Under the pieces are notes generated by a model. That model worked only from the letters and a program-made list of their open reading frames with translations. It was not told where the DNA came from and did no database searches. DNA of 64,000 nucleotides. It comes from Streptomyces vilmorinianum. Lineage in GTDB: Bacteria; Actinomycetota; Actinomycetes; Streptomycetales; Streptomycetaceae. The translations under genes were made by a program, and so were the position numbers. The stretch lies in contig NZ_CP040244.1 in NCBI RefSeq assembly GCF_005517195.1, forward strand, positions 4,606,001 to 4,670,000, written 5' to 3'. Shown in pieces: positions 6,830-14,646 of this stretch; the first letter of the stretch is position 1; each line of letters begins with the position of its first letter.

Positions 6830-9292
6830 TCAGGCGAGCCCGACCACCGCCTTGTGCGTGCCGGCGAGTGTCCCCGGAGCGATCCGCAGCTGGAGCGTGG
6901 AGCCGGTGGCCAGCACCTGGACCGTCGCGTCCTTGGACAGCACGGCCGAGACGGGCCGGTGCCACGTGAGGTCGATCGTCGCCCCGTCGCGCAGGGGGCC
7001 GGAGACGCAGACCGTGGCGGTGGTGCCGGACTCCCGGATCAGCACGGACGCGGGGGCCCCGGCCGTGACGTCGCCGACCGTGCCGCCGAACCAGAAGTTG
7101 ATCCCGGTGAAGCCCAGCGCCGGGACCCGTACGCCTTGTTGTTCGTTGGTGTTGGCGAGGACGGTGAGCCAGCCCGTGTCGGCGGCGCGGGCCGCCGTCT
7201 GCGCCTGGTCGGCCCCCGGCATCAGGATGTAGGAGTACGCCGCCCAGGTCGGATCCGTGCCGTGGTCGAACCAGAGCGTGAGGTACCGGCGCGTCACCGG
7301 ATCGGTCACGGCGCCCTTGTTGATGTCCGACCAGGCGCCCGTGCGGGCCTGCCGCAGGGCCTTCAGGGACGAGGCGCCGCCGGGGAAGACGTAGCCGGCG
7401 TGTCCGGCGAGATGCGCCCAACGGGCGCCGGTGAGGGTGGCGCTCCAGCCGAGTGCGGTCGGCTGGGCCGCGCCGTCGACGGTGAAGGCGTGCACGCCGG
7501 ACTGGCCGAGGTTGCGGTTCTCCACGACCGACTCGACGCCGGCGCCGTCGCGGCCGTGGATCCCGGCGCCCAGGCAGACGACCGCGTCGTCCAGGAAGAA
7601 CCAGGACTTCTTCGCCAGGAGCGTGGACGACAGGCCCTTGAGGTACTGCCCCACGGCCGCGTACGTCCCGTCGGTGGTCCCGCCGACCCAGCGCACGTCG
7701 GGCCGGGCCGCGCCCCAGACGCCGCCTTCGCCGTCGGCGAGCGGCTTGCGGGAGGCGGTGGTGCCGGGCAGTCGGTAGGGGTCGACGGTCGGCCAGAAGT
7801 GGTCGCTGTACTGGCCGTTGGCGAAGTCGTCCCCCCACCAGTAGAGCATGCCGGAGCCGCTGTGCCAGGCGCGCAGGTTCTCGCCGTTGCCGTTCTCGTA
7901 GTACGTGATCCGGTTCGACGCCATGGAGAGCGCGGCCGCCCAGCCGGCGCGGCGGTGCACGGACCGGTCCATGCCGGGGAAGAGCCGGTGTCCGGTCGGC
8001 TCGGGGCTCGCCGCCGCCGTCCCGTCGGCGACGGTCTTGAGGCGCGCGAGCGCGGAGACGCCGAGCGCGGGGCTCGTGAGCAGCGGGCTGTAGTAGTCGC
8101 GGGCGATCCAGCCCTTGACCATCCCGTCCCAGCGGGCCTTCTCCGCGCTCGACGCGCTCCGCGCGAGCAGCGCGACGCACGCGATGATCGCGTGGCCCCG
8201 CAGATGGTCGTCCTGGCGGACGCCCCTGGTGTCCGTCCTCTGCACGCCGCGGCTGATCGCCCGCCCCGAGACGGCGTCCATGGCCAGGCCGTTGAAGAGG
8301 AAGGGCGCGTACGCCTTCTCGACGGAGTCGAACACGACCTGCCGGCCGCTGTCGGTGACCTCCCACGCAGAGCCCTTGAGCAGGGCGAACAGCATCGAGA
8401 GACCGCCGAGCATGACGGCGCCGTACGACCCCGCGTAGGGGACGTACGTGTGCTGGATGAAGCTCCCGTCGGCGTGGAGCCCGTCGCCGGTGGTGACGTA
8501 CGGGAAGACCGGTGAGAGCGCGTCCCGTGCGAGAGAGAGTTTCGGGGAGGACCTGCCGATGACACCGCGCAGGGCGAGGACCCGGCACAGGTCGACCCGG
8601 TTGGCCCCGGTGGAGGTGCCGGTGTAGTTCGCGACGGCGCTGTCGGGGACGAAGTGGTCGACGGCGGCGCAGTGTTCGGCGATCCGGGCGGCGCCGAGGA
8701 AGTCGTAGAGGAGGACGTCGATGTCGAGCAGCGCCTGCGGGATGCCGATCTGCCAGCTGTACCAGTTGCCGTAGCGGGCCTGGCTCGCGTTGTACGCCTG
8801 GTCGTGGAGGTGGTCGAGGCCGGCGAGGATCTCGGCGCGCAGGGCCGCGTCGCCGGTGAGGCCCGTGCCGGGCTGGGAGTACGCCTCGGCGAGGGTGCGC
8901 AGGCGGTGGTAACTGGTGTTGAGGTTGCCGGAGTACGTGTACGACTCGGCGTCCGTGTCCGGCTCGGGGTCCGCGTAGGGCAGGTCCGGCCAGAGGGAGC
9001 CGGTCGCGGGAGCCATGGCGGCGCGCAGATCGCGGGCGGCGGCGCCGAGCGCGGCGAGCTTCGAGGCGAAGGGCTCGGCGGTCGGGACGACGTTCGTGCC
9101 GAGGAGGAGGTCCCGCCACGTCAGGCGCAGCGTGTCGTACGCGTCGGCGGCCACGGCCGCGTACGCGGGTGCCGCGGCGACCGGTGGCGCGAGCGGCGCG
9201 ACAGCCGCGACGCCCAGGGCCGCGCGCAGCAGACCTCGGCGGGACAGCAGGGAGGCGGGGACGGGAACGGGGACGGGAACGGAGGAGTGCAT
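6830..9292 (-). CDS. Tat-exported polysaccharide lyase family 8 (hyaluronate/chondroitin/xanthan lyase-like)
   Basis: An 820-residue secreted lyase. The N-terminus has a twin-arginine signal (SRRGLLRAALGVAAVAP). The body has the PL8 order: an alpha/alpha toroid with GNWYSWQIGIPQALL, then the catalytic region DGSFIQHTYVPYAGSYG (His and Tyr) and RGVQRTD. NGENLRAWHSGSGM and WWGDDFANGQYSD lead into the beta-sandwich domains. PL8 enzymes cleave uronic-acid-containing polysaccharides by beta-elimination outside the cell; the substrate cannot be told from sequence alone. The start ATG 9292 was chosen because GGAGG lies about 10 bp upstream and it gives a compact signal peptide. It is convergent with the secreted endonuclease, which suggests an extracellular scavenging neighbourhood. 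Confidence 0.9.
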   Translation of the reverse strand: MHSSVPVPVPVPASLLSRRGLLRAALGVAAVAPLAPPVAAAPAYAAVAADAYDTLRLTWRDLLLGTNVVPTAEPFASKLAALGAAARDLRAAMAPATGSLWPDLPYADPEPDTDAESYTYSGNLNTSYHRLRTLAEAYSQPGTGLTGDAALRAEILAGLDHLHDQAYNASQARYGNWYSWQIGIPQALLDIDVLLYDFLGAARIAEHCAAVDHFVPDSAVANYTGTSTGANRVDLCRVLALRGVIGRSSPKLSLARDALSPVFPYVTTGDGLHADGSFIQHTYVPYAGSYGAVMLGGLSMLFALLKGSAWEVTDSGRQVVFDSVEKAYAPFLFNGLAMDAVSGRAISRGVQRTDTRGVRQDDHLRGHAIIACVALLARSASSAEKARWDGMVKGWIARDYYSPLLTSPALGVSALARLKTVADGTAAASPEPTGHRLFPGMDRSVHRRAGWAAALSMASNRITYYENGNGENLRAWHSGSGMLYWWGDDFANGQYSDHFWPTVDPYRLPGTTASRKPLADGEGGVWGAARPDVRWVGGTTDGTYAAVGQYLKGLSSTLLAKKSWFFLDDAVVCLGAGIHGRDGAGVESVVENRNLGQSGVHAFTVDGAAQPTALGWSATLTGARWAHLAGHAGYVFPGGASSLKALRQARTGAWSDINKGAVTDPVTRRYLTLWFDHGTDPTWAAYSYILMPGADQAQTAARAADTGWLTVLANTNEQQGVRVPALGFTGINFWFGGTVGDVTAGAPASVLIRESGTTATVCVSGPLRDGATIDLTWHRPVSAVLSKDATVQVLATGSTLQLRIAPGTLAGTHKAVVGLA

Positions 9293-9629
9293 GGGGGAGG
9301 AACCTCCGGAGGATGAGCGCCCGGGGGTCGGCGCGGTGGCCGACAGCATGCCGGGGACAGAAAGCGATTACTACCCCCTGGGAACCGGGAGTTCCGGCCC
9401 GTGCGGCCGACATCGGAGCGAGTCCCTCCGCGACCTCGTCCGCGCCGGGTCGACGCGGTGGCATGCATCGCGAACCCGCGCCGGGGGCTGCTTCCCGGCC
9501 ACCCGACCACCCGTTTCCCGTCACTTCCTGTGGGTTCGACAGGAGTTCGATTGCCGCTCTATGACGGATACATGACAGCGCCTCAACTCCCTTGATCTAC
9601 GCCCGTAGAGCTGCCAGTGTTCTGAATCT

Positions 9630-9657
9630 GCCGGGAGCGGAACACACCGTTCCCGGC
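9630..9657. terminator. Hairpin in the 735-bp gap upstream of the lyase
   Basis: An 11-bp stem with one G-T wobble closes a 6-nt AACACA loop. It lies in a gap (9293-10028) that holds no intact gene, only this hairpin and the protease remnant just downstream. It may be an old terminator or a regulatory structure. Confidence 0.35.
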
Positions 9658-9728
9658 CGTGTGTGTGGCCACCACACGCACCCCCCACAGCCGCGCGCCG
9701 CCCCACCCAAGGCGCGCCGCCTACATGA

Positions 9729-9945
9729 GGAGGCGGCGGCGCCTCCTCCTCGTCGCCCGCGAGGGTGGCCGCCGCGATCACCGCCGCCGCTGCCCGCGGG
9801 TCGGCGCCACGAGCAGCACGGACGCCGAGGCGAGCTGGTCGAACTACGGCTCCGTGCTCGACCTCTTCCCCCGGCGTGTCGATCACCGCGGGCTGGAACA
9901 CCAGCGACACGGCCACCAGCACCATCTCGGGCACCTCCGACGTGC
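9729..9945 (+). pseudogene. Decayed subtilisin-like (S8, proteinase K type) protease fragment
   Basis: Three short segments in different frames reassemble in order into the C-terminal half of a proteinase-K-like subtilase. SSSSPARVAAAIT (frame of 9729) is followed by about 17 extra bases. VGATSSTDAEASWSNYG and VLDLF come next, starting at 9800. After about 2 missing bases the frame resumes at 9869 with PGVSITAGWNTSDT and ATSTISGTS. The last residues lead into the catalytic serine loop, but the expected MATPHVAG continuation is absent. The homology stops near 9945, just before the methyltransferase gene. At least two frameshifts and a truncation make this a clear relic. It is not derived from the intact subtilase at 25.9 kb, whose matching region is quite different. 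Confidence 0.8.
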
Positions 9946-10028
9946 GAGCAGCGCGGTCGGAGCGACACGATGGGAACAGGACGGGCAGGAGGGACGGCTC
10001 AGGAGGGGCCGGTCAGGAGGGACGGGTC

Positions 10029-10595
10029 ATGGCCGCCGAGAACGCCGCAGGGGCCCGGGGGCCGTCGTGGCGGATGAGTAATGTGCCGGTGCCCGAGGCA
10101 CATCTCCTGGGCCTGGCCGTCGCCGTGCTGCTGCACCGGCGACACCCGTGGGTCCTGCCGGGACCGCGATCCGCGCACGTCCTTCTGGGCATGCCTCTGA
10201 TCGGAGCGGGCGGTCACCTCATCGCCCGGTCGGTGCGTGCCGCGCGGCAGGTCGACCTCGCCCGCCCCGCGCAGCTGGTGGTCCTCGGGCCGTACGCCGT
10301 CAGCCGGAACCCCATGTACGCGGGCTGGGCCCTGCTCCACCTCGGCGCGGCACTCGCCGGCGGTTCCGGCTGGGCCGTCGCGGCGCTCGTTCCGGTCGGG
10401 TCATGGATGCACGGGGAGGTGCTGCGCGAGGAACGCGTGCTGACGGGCGCCTTCGGCGAGGAGTTCCGGCGTTACCGGGAGAGGGTGCCGCGCTATCTGC
10501 CGCGGCTCGCGCGTGCGCCCGTCACCGAGCCGGCGCGAGACGCTCGTACACCGTCACCCTCCGACCACGGACCTGCTCGTCCGACACCGGAGTGA
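10029..10595 (+). CDS. Isoprenylcysteine / phospholipid methyltransferase family membrane protein
   Basis: A 188-residue integral membrane protein of the ICMT/PEMT superfamily. After a short hydrophilic N-terminus there are hydrophobic segments around HLLGLAVAVLLHRR, SAHVLLGMPLIGAGGHLIA and WALLHLGAALAGGSGWAVAAL. The family signature VLGPYAVSRNPMYAGW and the late EERVLTGAFGEEFRRYRERVPRY are present; together they form the S-adenosylmethionine site. The likely role is methylation of a lipid or prenyl acceptor; the substrate is unknown. The start ATG 10029 has GGAGGG 8 bp upstream. Its 3' end overlaps the convergent glycosyltransferase gene by 74 bp, so the charged C-terminal tail is probably dispensable. 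Confidence 0.8.
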   Translation: MAAENAAGARGPSWRMSNVPVPEAHLLGLAVAVLLHRRHPWVLPGPRSAHVLLGMPLIGAGGHLIARSVRAARQVDLARPAQLVVLGPYAVSRNPMYAGWALLHLGAALAGGSGWAVAALVPVGSWMHGEVLREERVLTGAFGEEFRRYRERVPRYLPRLARAPVTEPARDARTPSPSDHGPARPTPE

Positions 10596-11976
10596 AGTAC
10601 TCCTTCAGGACAGAGGTCTTCACCTTGTCCCGCTCCGCCGCCACCGGCTTCGCCACCTGCCGTGCGTCCGTCACCAGGAGGATCCGCCGCCGGCTCAGCA
10701 TCGCGGCCCGGATCCGATCAGGGCTCGCCTCCACGCCCTTGAGCGTTCCGGACTCCTCAGGGCTCTGTGCCAGCGCGATGTCGTGCAGACCGGCGAAGGC
10801 GTCGGGTGACACCAAACCGGTGTCCCGCCGCGCCGCCGGTATGTAGATCACCGCGTCCCCGTCCTGCGCCACCTGCCGCACCTCCGCCGCTATCGCCAGG
10901 ACGTCGTCCACCCGGCTCACCGGGGACCTCTTGGCCAGCGACTGCGGCAGGAGTGCCACCACCGCCACGGCGACCACCACGGGGAGAATCCACATCGACG
11001 CCCTCGGGAACCGCGGCGCGGCCGCCTGTACCGCCGCGCCGAGGATCGCACCGACCAGCAGCGCCAGACCCAGCAGGCTGAACAGTATGTACCGGTCCAG
11101 GAACAGCGGCTGGATCAGGGAGAGGCCGATCAGTCCGATCTGCGGCACCGCCAGAAGCGGCAGCCCGACGGCCGCCACCGACAGTCGGCCCACCCGGGGC
11201 CGGTCCAGCAGGGCTCCGAGCCCGCCGATCGCGAGCAGGATCGCGGGGCCGATCATCATGTGCCAGGTCAGCGGCGGTATCCAGGACACCTGGTCGGACT
11301 GGCTCCGGCTGAACAGGATCAACGGCAGCACACACACCGTGGCGGCTGCCGAGGCCGCCGCCCAGCGTACCCACACCCCGCGCCCGGCCCGCGCCCACAC
11401 CAGGGTCGCCATGTGCGCCGGCAGAATCATCAGCGAGAGCCAGTTCAGCAGCCCGCACACGAGGACGGTGCCGCTGTACGCCACCCAGCACATCGCCCGG
11501 CCGCGCCCCTGGAGGACGGTCACGAGCAGCAGTGTCGAGATCGCGGCCCCGGCCGCGACCAGTGCGTACGGGCGTCCCTCCTGGAGGTAGAACTGCACGG
11601 CGGGAAGCAGCCCGAACGCCAGCCCTCCCCCCAGGCCCACCCAGGTTCCGGCCAGCCGCTGACCGATGACCGCCACACAGGCCGCCGCCACCGCCATGGC
11701 CAGCACGGAGGGCAGCCGCAAGACCGTGGTACTGGGCCCGAAGCATTCGAACAGCCCATGCATCAGCAGGTAGTAGAGCCCGTGCACGACATCGACCTGC
11801 TCCAGCATGCACATGATGTCGGCGGTGGACCGTCGGGCCACCTGCCAGGTCGCTGCCTCGTCCCGCCACACACTGTCCTGCCGGGACAACCCCCACGAGC
11901 CGAGGACGAGAGTCCACACCAGAGGAATCAGCCCCACGGGAACGCGGCGGCGGGGGGCTGCTGTCGGGGATGTCAT
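10522..11976 (-). CDS. GT-C (family 39-like) membrane glycosyltransferase
   Basis: A 484-residue polytopic membrane protein with about 10-12 hydrophobic helices. It has the GT-C hallmark acidic pair in the first extracytoplasmic loop (SVWRDEAATWQVARRS). These enzymes transfer sugars from polyprenyl-phosphate donors to lipid or protein acceptors outside the membrane. The C-terminal soluble part (VIYIPAARRDTGLVSP and after) is typical of Streptomyces members annotated as mannosyltransferases. The start ATG 11976 was chosen from the family N-terminus (positively charged APRRRVPVG just before the first helix); the ribosome site is weak. It overlaps the convergent methyltransferase gene by 74 bp. 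Acceptor unknown. Confidence 0.75.
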   Translation of the reverse strand: MTSPTAAPRRRVPVGLIPLVWTLVLGSWGLSRQDSVWRDEAATWQVARRSTADIMCMLEQVDVVHGLYYLLMHGLFECFGPSTTVLRLPSVLAMAVAAACVAVIGQRLAGTWVGLGGGLAFGLLPAVQFYLQEGRPYALVAAGAAISTLLLVTVLQGRGRAMCWVAYSGTVLVCGLLNWLSLMILPAHMATLVWARAGRGVWVRWAAASAAATVCVLPLILFSRSQSDQVSWIPPLTWHMMIGPAILLAIGGLGALLDRPRVGRLSVAAVGLPLLAVPQIGLIGLSLIQPLFLDRYILFSLLGLALLVGAILGAAVQAAAPRFPRASMWILPVVVAVAVVALLPQSLAKRSPVSRVDDVLAIAAEVRQVAQDGDAVIYIPAARRDTGLVSPDAFAGLHDIALAQSPEESGTLKGVEASPDRIRAAMLSRRRILLVTDARQVAKPVAAERDKVKTSVLKEYFTPVSDEQVRGRRVTVYERLAPAR

Positions 11977-12159
11977 GAACGCTGTTCCGGCCCTCGGATG
12001 GTGGTGGTCTGTGCGTAGGGGCGGGTCGACCCAGCAGTGATCATCAAGCTCCCCAACACCCAAGTCAAACCTCGGGTTTGCCGCCCACGCGTCAAGGGCC
12101 TACCTCGGGAATCGTGGATCGTGACCGACCGAGAACACGCCGAACCAGCCGCCGGTACG

Positions 12160-12738
12160 TCAGGCGAGCGAGTCGATCCAGCGTTCCAGGCGGCGCCCTT
12201 CGGCGGTCATGAGCTCGGGTTCGCGGAAGGTGTTGGTGAGCAGCGAGATCCCTTGGTACGCGGCGATCAGGGCGACCGCGAGTTCGCGGCAGTCCTCGCG
12301 TCCCATCGCCCGGAACTGCGCCGTGGCCCAGTCGATGAGGTCCTGGATGACCTTGGCGACGGCCTCGTCGAGGCCGTCGGCCCGCTTGTCGAGCTCCGAG
12401 GCGAGGCTTCCGGTCGGGCAGCCGTACCGGGCGGTCAGCTCGCGCTGCTCGACCCAGCCGTTCAGGAGCGCCTTCAGCCTGTCCTGGGGGGTGGGGAGCG
12501 CGTCGAGAGCGCCGAGCATGCCCCGCAGGCTCTGCGCGTGCGCGTCGATCGCCGCTTCGACCAGCTCGTTCTTGGTCTTGAAGTAGTAGTAGACGTTGCC
12601 GACCGGGACGTCGGCCGCTCGGGCGATGTCGGCGAGCGTGGTCTGTTCGACGCCCTGCTCGTGCAGCACCTTGGCCGCGGCGGCCGCCAGCCGTTCCCGC
12701 TTGCCCGATGATCGCCGGGACGTTTTTGAGTGAGTCAC
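12160..12738 (-). CDS. TetR/AcrR family transcriptional regulator
   Basis: A 192-residue repressor-type protein. The N-terminal helix-turn-helix reads TTLADIARAADVPVGNVYYYFKTKNELVEAAI, classic TetR. The C-terminal ligand domain resembles those controlling quinone or oxidoreductase genes. The start is GTG 12738 with no clear ribosome site. A TTGACT / TAGTCG promoter with 16-bp spacing lies on the minus strand at 12797-12770. It is divergent from an NAD(P)-binding oxidoreductase gene, so that gene and the dehalogenase after it are the likely targets. Confidence 0.88.
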   Translation of the reverse strand: MTHSKTSRRSSGKRERLAAAAAKVLHEQGVEQTTLADIARAADVPVGNVYYYFKTKNELVEAAIDAHAQSLRGMLGALDALPTPQDRLKALLNGWVEQRELTARYGCPTGSLASELDKRADGLDEAVAKVIQDLIDWATAQFRAMGREDCRELAVALIAAYQGISLLTNTFREPELMTAEGRRLERWIDSLA

Positions 12739-12739
12739 C

Positions 12740-12800
12740 TGACTGACTGTAGACGCGCGGCAGGTCGTCGACTAGGCTCCCTTCTCAGTCAGTCAACTAA
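12740..12800. promoter_or_regulatory. Operator-promoter region between TetR and the NAD(P)-binding gene
   Basis: TGACTGACT at 12740-12748 and its exact complement AGTCAGTCA at 12787-12795 form an inverted pair. The second arm continues into a 4-bp-phased run (ACTAACTAACT). The second arm overlaps the minus-strand -35 hexamer TTGACT, so binding would autorepress the TetR gene and could also block the divergent gene. The pairing with the adjacent TetR is inference. Confidence 0.45.
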
Positions 12801-12819
12801 CTAACTCGTGGGGGTCCAC

Positions 12820-13635
12820 ATGATTGTCGTGACGGGTGCGACGGGGAACGTCGGCCAGGAGCTGGTGCGGATTCTCGTCGGGGCCGGTGAACAGGTGACC
12901 GCCGTCTCCCGGCGCCCGGCGCAATGGCCCGACGCTGTACGGCACGTGCGGGCCGACCTCGCCGATCCGGGGAGTCTGCGCACCGCTCTCGACGGGGCCG
13001 ATGCGCTGTTCCTGCTCGTGGCCGGCGAGGACCCGCAGGGCATCCTCGACGAGGCCAGGGCGGGTGGAGTACGGCGCGTCGTCCTGCTCTCCTCCCAGGG
13101 CGCCGGAACGCGGCCGGAGGTCTACCGCCATCCCGCGGCGTTCGAGGACGCCGTGCGCCGCTCGGGCCTCGACTGGACGATCCTGCGCTCCGGGGGGCTG
13201 AACTCGAACGCCTTCGCGTGGGCCGAGTCGATCCGTGCGCACCGAACGGCCGCCGCGCCGTTCGGCGACGTCGGGCTTCCCACGGTCGACCCGGCGGACG
13301 TCGCCGAGGTCGCGGCCATGGTCCTGCGCGAGGGCGGCCACGCGGGCAGCACGTACGACCTCACCGGCCCCGCTCCGGTCACCCCGCGCGAGCGGGCCGA
13401 GGCGATCGGCGACGCCCTGGGGACGCCCGTGCGCTTCATCGAGCAGACCCGCGCCGAGGCGCGCGCGCAGATGCTGGCGTTCATGCCCGAACCGGTGGTG
13501 GAGGGCACCCTCGCCATCCTCGGCCGGCCGCTTCCGGCCGAACAGGAGACCAGCCCCGCCGTCGAGCGCGTCCTGGGCCGGACGCCGCGCACCTTCGCGG
13601 ACTGGGCCGCACGCACCGCCCCCGCCTTCCGGTGA
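12820..13635 (+). CDS. NAD(P)H-binding atypical SDR (NmrA/azoreductase-like)
   Basis: A 271-residue Rossmann-fold protein of the atypical short-chain dehydrogenase group. The N-terminus MIVVTGATGNVGQELVRIL has the GxxGxxG dinucleotide motif at residues 6-12. LDWTILRSGGLNSNAF and TYDLTGPAPVTPRERAEAIG are typical of NmrA-like NAD(P)-binding or quinone-reductase-like proteins. It lacks the Tyr-x3-Lys catalytic pair of classical SDRs, so it may sense redox state rather than catalyse. The start is ATG 12820 with a G-rich GTGGGGG element just upstream. It is divergent from the TetR gene and followed after 80 bp by the dehalogenase gene, probably as one transcript. Confidence 0.82.
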   Translation: MIVVTGATGNVGQELVRILVGAGEQVTAVSRRPAQWPDAVRHVRADLADPGSLRTALDGADALFLLVAGEDPQGILDEARAGGVRRVVLLSSQGAGTRPEVYRHPAAFEDAVRRSGLDWTILRSGGLNSNAFAWAESIRAHRTAAAPFGDVGLPTVDPADVAEVAAMVLREGGHAGSTYDLTGPAPVTPRERAEAIGDALGTPVRFIEQTRAEARAQMLAFMPEPVVEGTLAILGRPLPAEQETSPAVERVLGRTPRTFADWAARTAPAFR

Positions 13636-13715
13636 ACTCCGCCTCGCCTGACCACGCCACCGTCCCGCCCGGTGGGCCGCCTGATGAACCTCAACACCCG
13701 ACAGGAGCAGTTGCC

Positions 13716-14579
13716 GTGCCCGTTCGGCCTGTACTCGACTCCACCATGTTCCACCAGGAGCGCGGCGCCGGTGCGCCGATGGTCTTCCTGCACGGCAACC
13801 CCACCTCCTCCCACCTGTGGCGGAACGTCCTCCCTGCCGTCGGCGAACCGGGCCGGCTCCTGGCCCCGGACCTGATCGGCATGGGCGAGTCGGGTAAACC
13901 CGACATCGCCTACACGTTCGCCGACCACGCCCGCTATCTGGACGCCTGGTTCGACGTGCTCGGCCTCGAAGACGTGGTGCTGGTCGGACACGACTGGGGT
14001 GGCGCCCTCGCCTTCGACTGGGCCGCCCGGCATCCCGGACGCGTGCGCGGCATCGCGTTCACCGAGACCATCGTCAAACCGATGACCTGGGAGGAGTTCC
14101 CCGAGGGCGGCCGCACGCTGTTCCGGGCGATCAGGACACCCCAGGTCGGCGAGGCCATGCTCCTGGACGACAACGCCTTCATCGAGCAGGCGCTGCCCGG
14201 CACCGTCGCCACCCCGCTCGACCCGGCCGACCTGGATGTCTACCGGCGCCCCTACCTCACCAGGGAAAGCCGCCGCCCTCTGCTGCAGTGGCCGCGATCG
14301 ATGCCGTTGGGAGGCGAACCCACCGATGTCGTGGCCAGGATCCACGCCTACGACAGGTGGCTGTCGGCCAGCGACGACGTGCCCAAACTGCTCGTCACCT
14401 TCGCGCCCGGCCCCGGTGTCATGATGGGTCAGGCGATCATCGACTGGTGCGCGGAGAACATCGCCGGCCTCGAGATCGAACACAACGACGTGGTCGCCGG
14501 GCATCACACCCCGGAGGACCAGCCCCTCGCACTCGCCAGGGCCATCGCCGACTGGGCGGACCGGCACGAACTCCGCTGA
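13716..14579 (+). CDS. Haloalkane dehalogenase, HLD-II type (DhaA/LinB-like)
   Basis: A 287-residue alpha/beta-hydrolase matching the HLD-II dehalogenases, which hydrolyse carbon-halogen bonds to an alcohol and halide. The catalytic pentad is all there. The nucleophile is Asp93 in VGHDWGG, with the halide-binding Trp94 next to it. Asn28 lies in HGNPTSSHLW. The catalytic acid is Glu117 in FTETIVKPMTWEEFPEG. The general base His is 263 or 264 in AGHHTPEDQP. The cap domain reads FIEQALPG, YRRPYLTRESRRPLLQWPR and GEPTDVV, very close in pattern to LinB. The start is GTG 13716 with AGGAG 8 bp upstream. It follows the NAD(P)-binding gene and is probably under the same TetR. The natural substrate is unknown. 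Confidence 0.85.
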   Translation: MPVRPVLDSTMFHQERGAGAPMVFLHGNPTSSHLWRNVLPAVGEPGRLLAPDLIGMGESGKPDIAYTFADHARYLDAWFDVLGLEDVVLVGHDWGGALAFDWAARHPGRVRGIAFTETIVKPMTWEEFPEGGRTLFRAIRTPQVGEAMLLDDNAFIEQALPGTVATPLDPADLDVYRRPYLTRESRRPLLQWPRSMPLGGEPTDVVARIHAYDRWLSASDDVPKLLVTFAPGPGVMMGQAIIDWCAENIAGLEIEHNDVVAGHHTPEDQPLALARAIADWADRHELR

Positions 14580-14646
14580 CACCCCGCCGGGGGCCCTGGC
14601 CGCGAGGAAGTGCTACAACTGGCATTGTGACCCCGTCCCGATTCTC

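Noticed and set aside
9521..9934. Possible gene on the minus strand in the 9.3-10.0 kb gap
   Set aside because: It runs opposite the protease relic, has no ribosome site and no recognisable domain.
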